Shown piece by piece: positions 45,756 to 56,329 of a DNA stretch of 64,000 bases. The stretch lies in NCBI GenBank assembly GCA_904063045.1, contig CAJFCJ010000030.1, positions 248,001 to 312,000 of the forward strand. Direction: 5' to 3'. This DNA comes from Dimorphilus gyrociliatus (lineage: Eukaryota > Annelida > Polychaeta > Dinophilidae). Position numbers and translations under genes: made by a program. Below the pieces are notes generated by a model. That model saw only the letters and a list, made by a program, of their open reading frames with translations. It did not search any database and had not been told where the DNA came from. The stretch's first letter is position 1. Each line of letters begins with the position of its first letter.

Positions 45756-46454
45756 AAAAAAATCAATCTCACACTCTTTTTTCAAAAAATTTTTGTCAGA
45801 ACTAAAGATAAAGGACCCAGCGAATATGACCCAGTAACAAAGCTAAGAAACGTCGATAATTGAGCAAGAAATGTTGTACTGAGCTTTTCCACGGCCTCCA
45901 AAAAAGGACAAAATGACAGAAAGACCAGTGCAAACCAACCGACAGATAGACGACTTAGTACTATCCCTAGATCAGCAAGCAATGTACAAATTCAAGTTCG
46001 GTTACATAATCAAACAAATATCGGAGCGTACTTAGAAGACATATACTGATACAGCAAAGTAGAAAGTAAAGCTAGAAATATAACATCACATCTCCCGAAC
46101 GAATTTTTCCGTTACCCTTCCTTTATTCTTTTTACGATACTCATTCATACTATGTGTAAACTATCTTAATTTATTGCACGATAATAGTACATAATAAACA
46201 ATTAAGTTTAGCCGTATTGATAGTAATTGGATGTTTTTTGTGTTTTTGGATATCTTGCACCCATTTATATACTCATTACAACACAGATTGAATATAAAGA
46301 TTAAATATCGGCAATAAAATAACTAGTTATGCACAACATACGAAAATCGATGCTACTGCATTACCTAAAAAGGCAGTAATAACATTTCAAAGTTATTCTA
46401 AAACATAAAACTTATTTTTACCCATAGTTTAATCTAAACTTTAAAGTCTCCTAC
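45756..46454. other. Spacer DNA after BEL/Pao fragments
   Basis: Some coding-like phrases to about 46020 may be retroelement remains; beyond that, AT-rich DNA with nothing supported. Confidence 0.35.
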
Positions 46455-46630
46455 GAACTACCATAAGCATGAGAAATAGAAGAACAAAGACTCTCCTGTT
46501 GAGATGATTCTTCTAATGAAAATGTTGAATGTGTTACTTTTCAATGAGCTGTTATTGAAAGCCATGAGATATTTTCCACACTTTCGTGGTTTTAGACCAC
46601 AATGTATGATATCAGACATATGTTATGCAT
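46455..46630 (-). pseudogene. Decayed exon 1 and promoter of an Ala225-type trypsin
   Basis: Aligns in order with 20380-20550, the start and promoter of the trypsin at 19487-20421: AATAGAAGAACAAAGACT (signal-peptide codons on the minus strand), AGATGAT, CTTCT, TGTTGAAT, then GTGGTTTTAGACCAC in place of the dyad at 20513, then GACAT and TGCATT. The start codon and TATA box are damaged. No exon 2 or 3 remains. It shows that a T3-like gene once stood here. Confidence 0.55.
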
Positions 46631-47017
46631 TATTTAGATATAAATTTTTTATGATAATTATGAAAAAAATGTACTTACTCTCTGTATCACAAAAATACCG
46701 AACTATTTCACATATAAGATTACATAAACACAAGTAGCTTTTTAAACTATTTCAACAATATACCTTTAATTAGATTGTATTATAAAGAAGTTATCTCATT
46801 TTAGCCTATCCATTAACATTTTTGGAAAATGAAATTTTTCGAATTCAAATGAAAACAGCTTTTCTTAAAGAGCAGTGAAAATCAGAATTTTGGATATTAA
46901 CACAGAAATAAATAAATGTCATAAAATTGCAAAAAGTATTAATCGACAAATAAATATACTTACGAAAATTTCAAGAACATTTCTATATTAAATATGCCTT
47001 TAATATTACTATTATTA
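46631..47017. other. Spacer DNA, nothing supported
   Basis: AT-rich DNA before the second copy of the duplicated trypsin block. Confidence 0.4.
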
Positions 47018-47187
47018 CTATTTAAAGTTGTTTTGAAAGACGTAATTATTCCATTCAGAAATTGTATGAAAAACGAATGAAAAAAGAATAACTGCCCTCT
47101 ATTTAATCTTATCATGGCAAAATTATCCTACCATTATTTATAGGTCCCAGATGTGTTTTCACTGAAAAAGGTATATTGAATATTTTG

Positions 47188-47195
47188 TATAAAAG
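47188..47195 (+). promoter_or_regulatory. TATA box of trypsin 47248-48209
   Basis: TATAAAAG, 60 bp before the ATG, identical to copy 1. Confidence 0.65.
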
Positions 47196-47247
47196 GAGCA
47201 CATTTTGTCATTTGGTTATGCTTTCTCCTGAAAACAACTAACCAACA

Positions 47248-48209
47248 ATGAAAATCTTCCTTCTTCTCGCTTTTGTAGCTTGTGCTAATGCCCAATGGCT
47301 CTGTGAGTATTTCAATTCAAAATCATTCAAATACTTTTGAACACAGCATCACAATTTCAATAAACTTTGAAACTCTTTAGCCAACTGTGGAAGCAGTAAA
47401 TTTCCAAATCCTGCTCCTGAACAGAGACAAGATAGATTTGGTAGAATTGTTGGAGGATGGGAATCCAGACCAAATGAATTTCCTTATCAAGTATGCTTCT
47501 TCCATTGTTTGAATTTGTTATTTATTCATAAAACAATAGAATTATATTTCTTCCCTTTCGATTGCAGTTGAGTTTGAGAAGATTTGGAAGTCACTCTTGC
47601 GGAGCTGTCATCGTCAACAGCCAGTGGGCTCTTTCCGCTGCTCATTGTACCTCTTCTGGATCTGCTAATGGTTTAGCCGTTGTTGCTGGAGCTCATCGTA
47701 GAAGCAGCCCAGCTGCTTCTGAACAAACTTCAAACATTCTTAGAGTTGTGAATCATGAAGACTATCAAAATCCTCTTCGTTACTCCAACGATATCACTCT
47801 TCTTCAATTGGCTACTCCATTGACCTTTAATGAAAATGTCGCTCCAGCCTGCTCTCCAAGAGATGTCACTTATGATGATGATACCGTTACCATTTCTGGA
47901 TGGGGATCTACCTTCTCTGGTGGCTTCGTTACCGATGAATTGAGATACACCAATGTTCAAGTATGGAGCAATGATGAGTGTTCTGGCCCATACCCAGGAA
48001 GCATCGATGATAGCATGATCTGTGCTGCTTCTGCCGGAAGAGATACTTGCCAAGGAGATTCCGGTGGTCCAATGGCTTATAACAATAATGGAAAATTCGA
48101 AGTTGTCGGTTTGACTTCATGGGGAAGAGGATGTGCCCTTGCTACTCACCCCGGAGTTTATGCCAGAGTTAGTGCTCAACTCCAATGGATTGCAGATAAT
48201 GCCAATTAA
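47248..48209 (+). CDS. Trypsin-like serine protease (S1A), duplicated block copy 2
   Basis: Exons 47248-47302, 47381-47490 and 47568-48209 give 268 aa, with the same protein as 31292-32253: signal peptide MKIFLLLAFVACANA, IVGGW mature start, intact His, Asp and Ser triad (CQGDSGGP), Asp189 pocket. One silent base in exon 3 differs. Because promoter and 3' flank were copied too, it should be expressed like copy 1 unless the new setting inside the palindrome spacer changes this. Confidence 0.95.
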
Positions 48210-48450
48210 GAACTATCTGTCTAGTCACGATATTCACTTGAATTTGAATTATTTTAAGTAAAAAATGTGATTCTAAAAATACACTTCTATTATATGCAAA
48301 ATATTAACTTATTTTTAAGCATAACAACATTTGTAGCATCAAATTTGAAAAAGTAAAAACTGTCATGAAACGACAGAATTATCCGGAAACGGAATCAGAA
48401 AACAAATCACTTAAGGTATAGGGAAAATTAGTTCTTATGACAAAACAGAA

Positions 48451-48689
48451 TGACTTAGATAAAAAAGATCGGCAGGAAAATTTGATGCAAAAGATACTCT
48501 AAAAGGTTTAGCTGGTAAATCAATCAATGAGTATAAATTTTTATTACTCCTTTTAGGAATTGTGTAAAATAATATATGATGTAAATTTATGCATGACACA
48601 CATTAGATATTTTCTGTGAAATTTATAAGAGACATTTAAAATTGAACTATCTGAGGTTGTTTTTTCCATATTTTTTTGAATAGTAAATA
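48451..48689. other. Short spacer between duplicated block and gag remnant
   Basis: AT-rich DNA; nothing supported. Confidence 0.35.
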
Positions 48690-50617
48690 GTTTATTATAT
48701 AGAAAAATGATATTCCAGGCCTCTATAGGTCTCCCGCCAATGGTAATTTTACTGCTCGGTGTTGTTCTACCTTCCGTAACATTGATAGGTCGACTTCTAT
48801 GGTTTCAAGGGGCCTTGCTTTAAAAGCTGCTCTTTTTGGTGATGATCGTTAGGTCTATCCCAGAATCCTAAATTGTTACGAGATTATCATCTTTGGTTTT
48901 AAATTTTAATGCGGTCATCCCATTCTACTTCTCGTTTATAGGAGCCTTCATCATCATGACCTTTTTATCGCCGCTTCTTCTTTTGCATCGGTGCAGCTAA
49001 TAATTCTTTGCTACCCCACGTACTTTACATTTAGGTTTCCAGCATTCGGATGGGTTGTGGTGGCTAGCCATACAATTCTGACATAGTCTCAGTCTTTTTG
49101 CTGGTTTGTTATGATCTTCCATATCAATCTTTTTAAACTGAGGGCAATTCTCAAAGTGTGTGGCCTTTCACATGCATAGCACCCTAGCTGTTTTCTCCCT
49201 TCTCTACCTCCCCTCTTTGTTTCTTGACTCATTATCCGTCGTTGGCTTCTCGCTCTTTCCAACTCACGACTATGTGCTTCCACAAATTTCTGCCATGCTC
49301 TTAATAGATAAGCTTTTTTCTGCTCTGGCTTGCTAGTCGTTCCATCCTGATCTTAGTCTGACACTCATGTTGAATTTACTCACAACTACCTGCATTGCCT
49401 CTAAGTGTTTGCTTTCTAAATCGTTCTGGTCTTTATAGTCAGCATAAACGGCTGTCAATATCTGACTTAGTTCTTCCTGCTTTTCAATGTCGTCATCTTG
49501 CATTCTACCTAGCCTTGCCAATCTCGAGAAGGCGTCGCTACATTCATTCTTAAACTCACCATACCTAGAACTGAAGTACCTCATAGCGCTTCTATATCCT
49601 TCCTTAGGTGAGCATTTAAATCTTTTCACTTCTTTTTTCACGCTGTCTCCTAGCTGTGTATACAGCAACTCGAATTTCTCCCACTCTTCTGCTCCATTGT
49701 ATCTAGACAAAATACTTTCATGCCTCACTATGAAGCTTTCGAACATGTCAAGTTCCCCTTCAAATATTATTTGGGTGTTTGGGATCATCCTATTTGCCAG
49801 GTCGTAATTATTGCTCATTGTGCCTTTTGCCCGTTCGCCGACCTCCGATCTTACCGACTCACTCAGTTTTTGGTAACTCGTCTCTCCCAATTCTTATGTT
49901 TCCAGTTTCCTCAATCTCTCCTGGACCATCTCCAATTGCTGGCTCAGATTTTGGTTTACCTCCTCTAAGTCGTCCTTCGCCATTACTTTCACGCTTTCCA
50001 ACCTACTATTCATGGTAGATTCCATTAACTTTGTCAGTTAATGGTCTGTTTTTGCGATTGCGCTTGGCGCTCAGTTATTTCATCTTTCTCTTTCCCTCTG
50101 CTTAGCTTCATAACGAGCAATTTCTTCTTTCCCCACTTGTCTTTCCATTTCTATCATTTCACCCAGTTTGGCCAGTACGTCCTCCTTTCTCTCCATCCAC
50201 CTTTCTTCCCACTTATTGACGAACAGCGGGTCGTCTTCCCCCTTTGGGGTGAGGTTGATTCATCTTCATCACTGTCGTCTGCCATCGTATCAAAGGCGCT
50301 TAGATTTTCCTCTTTGGGTTTGCTTTGCCACTCTGGCACTGCATTTATCCTTCTCTTTTTCTCTGCCTGCTTCACTACTACTTCTAGCTCATCTTCTTCG
50401 TTCGCGCTTCCCTGCTTGTTTCTTTTCCTTTTCTCTGAGGAAGTGCTTCCTTCGCTGGAGCAGCTACTACTTTGCTTGCACCATACTTCTCAGACATGTC
50501 TCCTACTGCCCCTGTATAGATAGTCCTGAAGTCTGCTTCAACATCTATCTTTTCTATTTCATCACTACCACTCATTCCTTGTAGGTTATCAGCATTTGGT
50601 GAGTAGTTACTCTCCAC
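48690..50617 (-). mobile_element. BEL/Pao gag-protease fragment
   Basis: Minus-strand decayed gag and protease. From 50617: an acidic, Ser-rich N-terminal part (MESNYSPNADNLQG and MADDSDEDESTS), then the gag core at 49890-49333 with FEGELDMFESFIVRHESILS, EKFELLYTQLGDSVKKEV and a YRSAMRYFSSRYGEF motif typical of BEL/Pao gag. Then a damaged knuckle (CYAC) and an intact CCHC zinc knuckle CQNCMASHHNPSEC at about 49045-49086. Further on, VTI-stop-DSGIDLTII resembles the aspartic protease DSG site. At least three frame changes and one stop interrupt it. It is opposite in strand to the pol fragments at 44.5-45.7 kb, so it is not the same insertion unit. Confidence 0.8.
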
Positions 50618-51818
50618 TATTACGAAATTATGTACAAATAAAATTGTAACTGTGCAAGACTTAAATTGACTCGTATCACGAAATTACTCAATCATTTCGT
50701 TTCAATTTTATTTGTAATTCCTGTTGTTTGTCTCACACCCTACTGTTCATTTTCTTCCTTTTATACTTTCTCAATTTCACTCATGTCATATTACGGGACG
50801 CTTGACTCTACTCACCCACATTGATGGTGCTACATCTGTGGTGTTGATTTGATTCCAAGTCGAACTGACCCTCGAGAGCGTAACTCCAAGTCACCCGTCC
50901 TCATTACACAATGAACACTCAATCCTTTTCCCTGGCACACACTCATCCTGACACACAACACAGCAGGCATACACTATTTTGTTCATCTATCGTGAAAGTT
51001 TCTTTTTTTCAATTTTTCTTTGTAATATAATTCTCTTACTGAGAGCACTGGAAACTTACTGTCACTTTGCATCATAAATTTATCGCACTCTTTCAATTTC
51101 TGAACGAAAATACTAGAAGATATATGTCAAGAAACTCTACTAGCATAATAGTTTATAACAACAATGCAAGTTTTAAGATACTGGCAACTCTATAAACTAG
51201 AATACGAATTAAGAATATTATCTTTGCCATTCAATCATTACTTTATCCTTTCAAAATCATTGGAATAAATATGGCTATATAAGTGCCGTTGAGAAAAACC
51301 ATTTAAAGGATTTTTGCTTTACTAGTTAAAGTAAAATTACTATAAACATATCCCAATTATCATTTTCCAGTTTAACGTATATAGCCTACGGATACAATCC
51401 TAACTTTAGCTTCGGTACAGTAAGCAAGGATCTCTTATGCATTCATTTTGAAATTAGCATGACTCTTCATTTACATAAAAATTATATGTTATATTATGTG
51501 ACGTTAGACAACATTAGCCATACAATGAAAGGATAGAGAAAATACTAAGAATGTCAAACTTTAAAAAAACACAAGACATCGTAATGTTTACAATAACATA
51601 ATTAATATAAATGCCACAAGTGTTTACTAAATTGTATATATATTACCCAAATTCAATTTTCTAAAAAATAAAAAGGGTTTTAATGTATCTATAGCGAAAA
51701 TAATACCATTCTTTCACAGCGTTTTAGAGATCATGTTTAAAGACAAAAAAAATCATGAGACATTCTGATCACCAATCTTGAACATTCTATGAAAAACTTA
51801 TACTCTAAAATTAACCAA
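50618..51818. other. Spacer, possibly retroelement 5' end then plain DNA
   Basis: 50618-51000 is less AT-rich and lies where the LTR or leader of the minus-strand gag element would be; no paired LTR was found. 51000-51768 shows nothing. 51769-51830 matches 40410-40480 in the left arm. Confidence 0.4.
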
Positions 51819-51948
51819 ACAATGAATTACTTGTTAAAATACTGTATTGTTATAGAATTCAACATGAAGAATTGAATGTAAATCAGTGGAGAGCATCTTT
51901 CTGAAATTATAACTCATTCAAAAAGATACACATGAGAAAGATGTTTTC

Positions 51949-52876
51949 TTAAACGGCGTTTTCACGGATCCATTCGAGTTGAGGAGAAACTCTAGCATAC
52001 ACACCGGGGTGAGTTGGAAGAGCGCATCCTCTTCCCCATGAAGTTAAACCAACAATTTCGAATTTGCCATTGTTATTATAAGCCAATGGACCACCAGAAT
52101 CCATTTGACAAGTATCCCGTCCTGGAGCAGCAGCGCAAATCATAGTTTCATCAATGCTACCTGGATATGGTCCTTCACAATCGGCATTTGTCCAAACTTG
52201 AACATTCGTATATCTCAATTCATCAGTTGCTGGACTTCCGGAAAAAGTACCACCCCATCCAGAAATGGTTACAGTTTCTCCATTGTAGGTAATATCTCTT
52301 GGACTACAAATTGGAGCAATATCTTCACTGAGAGTCAAAGGAGAAGCGAGTTTCAACAAAGAGATATCGTTTGAATAACGTTTTGGATCGGTATATTTTT
52401 CATGGTTGATAACTTGAAGAACTTCAGATCTATGTTCAGGACCATGAGGATTACTTCTAATATGTGCACCAGCTAGAACTTCTAAACCAGTTGTAGAACC
52501 GGAAGAGACGCAATGAGCAGCAGTCAAAATCCAATTGCTGTTTAGAACAACACCTCCGCAATTGTGAGATCCAAAAATGTTTAGGCTTATCTGTAATATT
52601 TAATAAATGTTTATAGGATTCGAATAAAGTGAAGAAGAACAAGTTGAAAACAAACTTGATAAGGAAATTCATTTGGTCTTGACTCCCATCCACCAACTAC
52701 TCTTCCGAATTTATCAGTTGATTGTTCTCTGCCAGGATCGCTGTATTTGCTTTTACCGCAATCGCCTAATTGAAGAAAAGAATTTAGTGGAAATATACTT
52801 AACAAAACAAAGACATACTGATCCATTGGGCGTTAATTCCTACTACAACTGCAAACAAGGCAATGAAAATCTTCAT
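51949..52876 (-). CDS. Trypsin-like serine protease (S1A), Met193 variant, palindrome copy 3
   Basis: Minus-strand exons 52876-52819, 52765-52656 and 52590-51949 give 269 aa. Mirror of copy 2 (42063-42990), with the same Gly13 signal peptide and the same intron bases, which shows that whole arms, not single genes, were copied. The mature enzyme is VVGGW..., with intact triad, Asp189 and Met at position 193 (CQMDSGGP). Confidence 0.94.
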
Positions 52877-52926
52877 ATTTGATGTTTGTTTGTCACCAAA
52901 CTGTGTTTAATTGACAGTGGTAAGGT

Positions 52927-52934
52927 CTTTTATA
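52927..52934 (-). promoter_or_regulatory. TATA box of palindrome trypsin copy 3
   Basis: Mirror of 42005-42012; TATAAAAG on the minus strand. Confidence 0.65.
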
Positions 52935-53355
52935 CAACTTCATTACTCTTCCATCTGTTATTTCCCAGATTATTTGGTACCAGATTTGTATTTGATTTTC
53001 ATATAGGATTAACAAGCATATTATTATCACTTTTGTTTTAAAAGTATAGACAAGAACATGTTTTCGGCTGTTTCTACCCACCTCCGTCGGAAGTGAGATA
53101 AATTATTAATCTTACATACGACTTCGACTACGCCAATCATTTTCAGATAAAAAATGTTTAAGATAACAAACTTTGTTCAACAGTATAAAGACATTTCAAC
53201 GAACTTTTGATAATGCTCGATTCGTTATCGTTCAACAGGAAGTTATCAAAAGAAAACACATACATACAGTATGCTTGTTAACATTTTACGAAAATCAAAT
53301 ACAAATCTGGTACCAAATAATCTGGGAAATAACAAATGGAAGAGTAAAGAAATTA

Positions 53356-53363
53356 TATAAAAG
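53356..53363 (+). promoter_or_regulatory. TATA box of palindrome trypsin copy 4
   Basis: TATAAAAG, mirror of 41576-41583, 51 bp before the ATG at 53414. Confidence 0.65.
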
Positions 53364-53413
53364 ACCTTACCTCGGTCAATTGAACACAGTTTGGAGACAA
53401 ACAAACATCAAAT

Positions 53414-54341
53414 ATGAAGATTTTCATTGCCTTGTTTGCAGTTGTAGTAGAAATTAACGCCCAATGGATCAGTATGTCTTTGTTTTGTTAAGTATATTTC
53501 CACTAAATTCTTTTCTTCAATTAGGCGATTGCGGTAAAAGCAAATACAGCGATCCTGGCAGAGAACAATCAACTGATAAATTCGGAAGAGTAGTTGGTGG
53601 ATGGGAGTCAAGACCAAATGAATTTCCTTATCAAGTTTGTTTTCAACTTGTTCTTCTTCGCTTTATTCGAATCCTATAAACATTTATTAAATATTACAGA
53701 TAAGCCTAAACATTTTTGGATCTCACAATTGCGGAGGTGTTGTTCTAAACAGCAATTGGATTTTGACTGCTGCTCATTGCGTCTCTTCCGGTTCTACAAC
53801 TGGTTTAGAAGTTCTAGCTGGTGCACATATTAGAAGTAATCCTCATGGTCCTGAACATAGATCTGAAGTTCTTCAAGTTATCAACCATGAAAAATATACC
53901 GATCCAAAACGTTATTCAAACGATATCTCTTTGTTGAAACTCGCTTCTCCTTTGACTCTCAGTGAAGATATTGCTCCAATTTGTAGTCCAAGAGATATTA
54001 CCTACAATGGAGAAACTGTAACCATTTCTGGATGGGGTGGTACTTTTTCCGGAAGTCCAGCAACTGATGAATTGAGATATACGAATGTTCAAGTTTGGAC
54101 AAATGCCGATTGTGAAGGACCATATCCAGGTAGCATTGATGAAACTATGATTTGCGCTGCTGCTCCAGGACGGGATACTTGTCAAATGGATTCTGGTGGT
54201 CCATTGGCTTATAATAACAATGGCAAATTCGAAATTGTTGGTTTAACTTCATGGGGAAGAGGATGCGCTCTTCCAACTCACCCCGGTGTGTATGCTAGAG
54301 TTTCTCCTCAACTCGAATGGATCCGTGAAAACGCCGTTTAA
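53414..54341 (+). CDS. Trypsin-like serine protease (S1A), Met193 variant, palindrome copy 4
   Basis: Exons 53414-53471, 53525-53634 and 53700-54341 give 269 aa. Mirror of copy 1 (40598-41525), including the unusual Glu13 in the signal peptide. Same mature protease with Met at position 193. Together the four copies make this the most amplified gene of the cluster. Confidence 0.94.
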
Positions 54342-55556
54342 GAAAACATCTTTCTCATGTGTATCTTTTTGAATGAGTTATAATTTCAGAAAGATGCTCT
54401 CCACTGATTTACATTCAATTCTTCATGTTGAATTCTATAAGAATACAGTATTTTAACAAGTAATTCATCGTTTGGTAAATTTTAGAGTATAAGTTTTTCA
54501 TAGAATGTTTCAAGATTGATGATCAGAATGTAATTCATTGTTGGTTAATTTTAGGATAATATTTTTTCATTTAAGCAGTTTGAATTAATTAGTTATTGTA
54601 CACTAAACTGTTGCCATGAAGTTTCCTTTTTGAATTTTAGCTTTGTTTTGGTGCCAAAATATTAGAAAATAACGAATGTTGTTTTCATAGTGACATTAAG
54701 ATTGACATTTCATAAAATATTACTAAAAATAACAAGAATTATCACTATGTAAGATAATAAAAAAGATTTTCAATTGTTGGCGTCTTTCTAAAAATATCTC
54801 ATTAACTATTTAATAATTATACTAATTATTCGGATAGTTCCACATTCAGAAGATGAAAGACAGCTGTTTTGTATAAGATGTTAGCATTGACTTAATTAAT
54901 CCATTATTATGTACGTAAAGATTTGTAAAATGAGAATGTATTGAGTATCTGATGAATTTCTAATTCATTTATTTTGATTAACTTGTGGAAATGTTAACGG
55001 CACTACATTCAGATAGAAATATTACATTGTAAAGAGTAAAACACTTTTTTGTAAAGGTATAAATACTACTATGATTTCTTATTGATTGATTACAATATCT
55101 ATAGTTGAATTAGAAAACTTAGACGTTTTTTCTAGTAGGATTTCAACATTTAATGATAAATGGTATTTGGGTTTACATTGCTCTACACTAATCTTTAAGA
55201 TATTGGATAGTATAAGAATATTATTTTGATAGCTTAATGAAAGATGATTTTCTCCTGTTAATATCAAATTTTTGCCTTTTATTATCATCTTAAGACTACT
55301 TTTTTCCTGAGACTTTTAATAATAGTTATAAAGTATATAAGATAACCATATCATCAGAATTGGTCAACTACTTTACATTAACTAATACTCAGAGTGTCTT
55401 CTAAGTATTTGATTCAACTTTACTAAACATTTCCCAGCCTTTATTCTTTTTAATGATTAGAAATCTTTGACTTTTAGAGTTGCTGAAAGAGAGACAATTG
55501 CTAATAAATACGGTAATAATCAGTTCAATTTATTCAAAATTTATAAAGATAAAACT
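54342..55556. other. Gene-free part of right palindrome arm
   Basis: Mirror of 39383-40597; no gene. Confidence 0.45.
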
Positions 55557-56329
55557 TTATTTTGCATTATCGGCAATCCATTTAAGTTGAGCACTGACTC
55601 TTGAATATACACCAGCAAAACCTTCGAGAGCGCAACCTCTTCCCCACGATGTCAAGCCCATTACTTCAAATCTTCCGTTATTATTGTAGGCCATTGGACC
55701 ACCGGAATCTCCTTTACATGTATCTCTTCCTGGAGCAGCGGCACAGACCATTGTTTCATCAATACGATCAGGATACGATTCACTGCATTTTGCGTTGGTT
55801 TGAACTATGACGTAGGTATATCTCAATTCTTCTGTAACATATCCTCCCGAATAGGTGGTTCCCCATCCCGAAATAGTAACAGTATCTCCTGCATAGTCAA
55901 CTTCTCTTGGTGCACATGAAGGAGCGACGTTTTCGTTAAATATTAACTTAGTGGCCAATTTAAGAAGTGAGATATCATTTGAATGACGATTAGGTTCATG
56001 CCATTCTTCTTGATTCTTTACTTGTAATATTTCAGATTTTTGAACAGCGGGATCCGAATCTTCGAATCGATTGTGAAGACCTGCAATAACTTTTAAACCA
56101 GAATTACTTCCACTTGAAACACAAAGAGCAGCAGTTATAGCCTAGTCGCTATTAAGAATGACTGCTCCACACACATGACTATCACATCTTGTTAAACTTA
56201 ACTGAAATTATATTAGTAAGAAAAACTAAAGTAGAGTGTTTAATTAAAAATTAATTAATAATCAACTTGATAAGAAAATTCGTTCTTTCTTGTTTCCCAT
56301 CCAAATGCTAAGATGATGAAAGTTTTCAT
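55557..56329 (-). pseudogene. Trypsin pseudogene, mirror copy
   Basis: Mirror of 38610-39382, parts 56329-56267 and 56201-55557. It carries the same three lesions: fused signal and GWETRKNEF, the nonsense codon (56142-56144) and His-to-Leu (56124-56126). The lesions therefore predate the giant palindrome. Confidence 0.9.

Larger units (their letters stand above)
47018..48450 (+). repeat. Direct duplication block, copy 2 (partner 31062-32494)
   Basis: Same orientation as copy 1, offset 15956 throughout with no indel noticed. It lies inside the spacer of the giant palindrome, flanked by BEL/Pao pol debris on the left and gag debris on the right. Confidence 0.92.

Noticed and set aside
49487-50584. 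Plus-strand Ser/Leu-rich frames at 49487-50584
   Set aside because: They are the reverse of the minus-strand BEL/Pao gag, which has the recognisable core and the CCHC knuckle.
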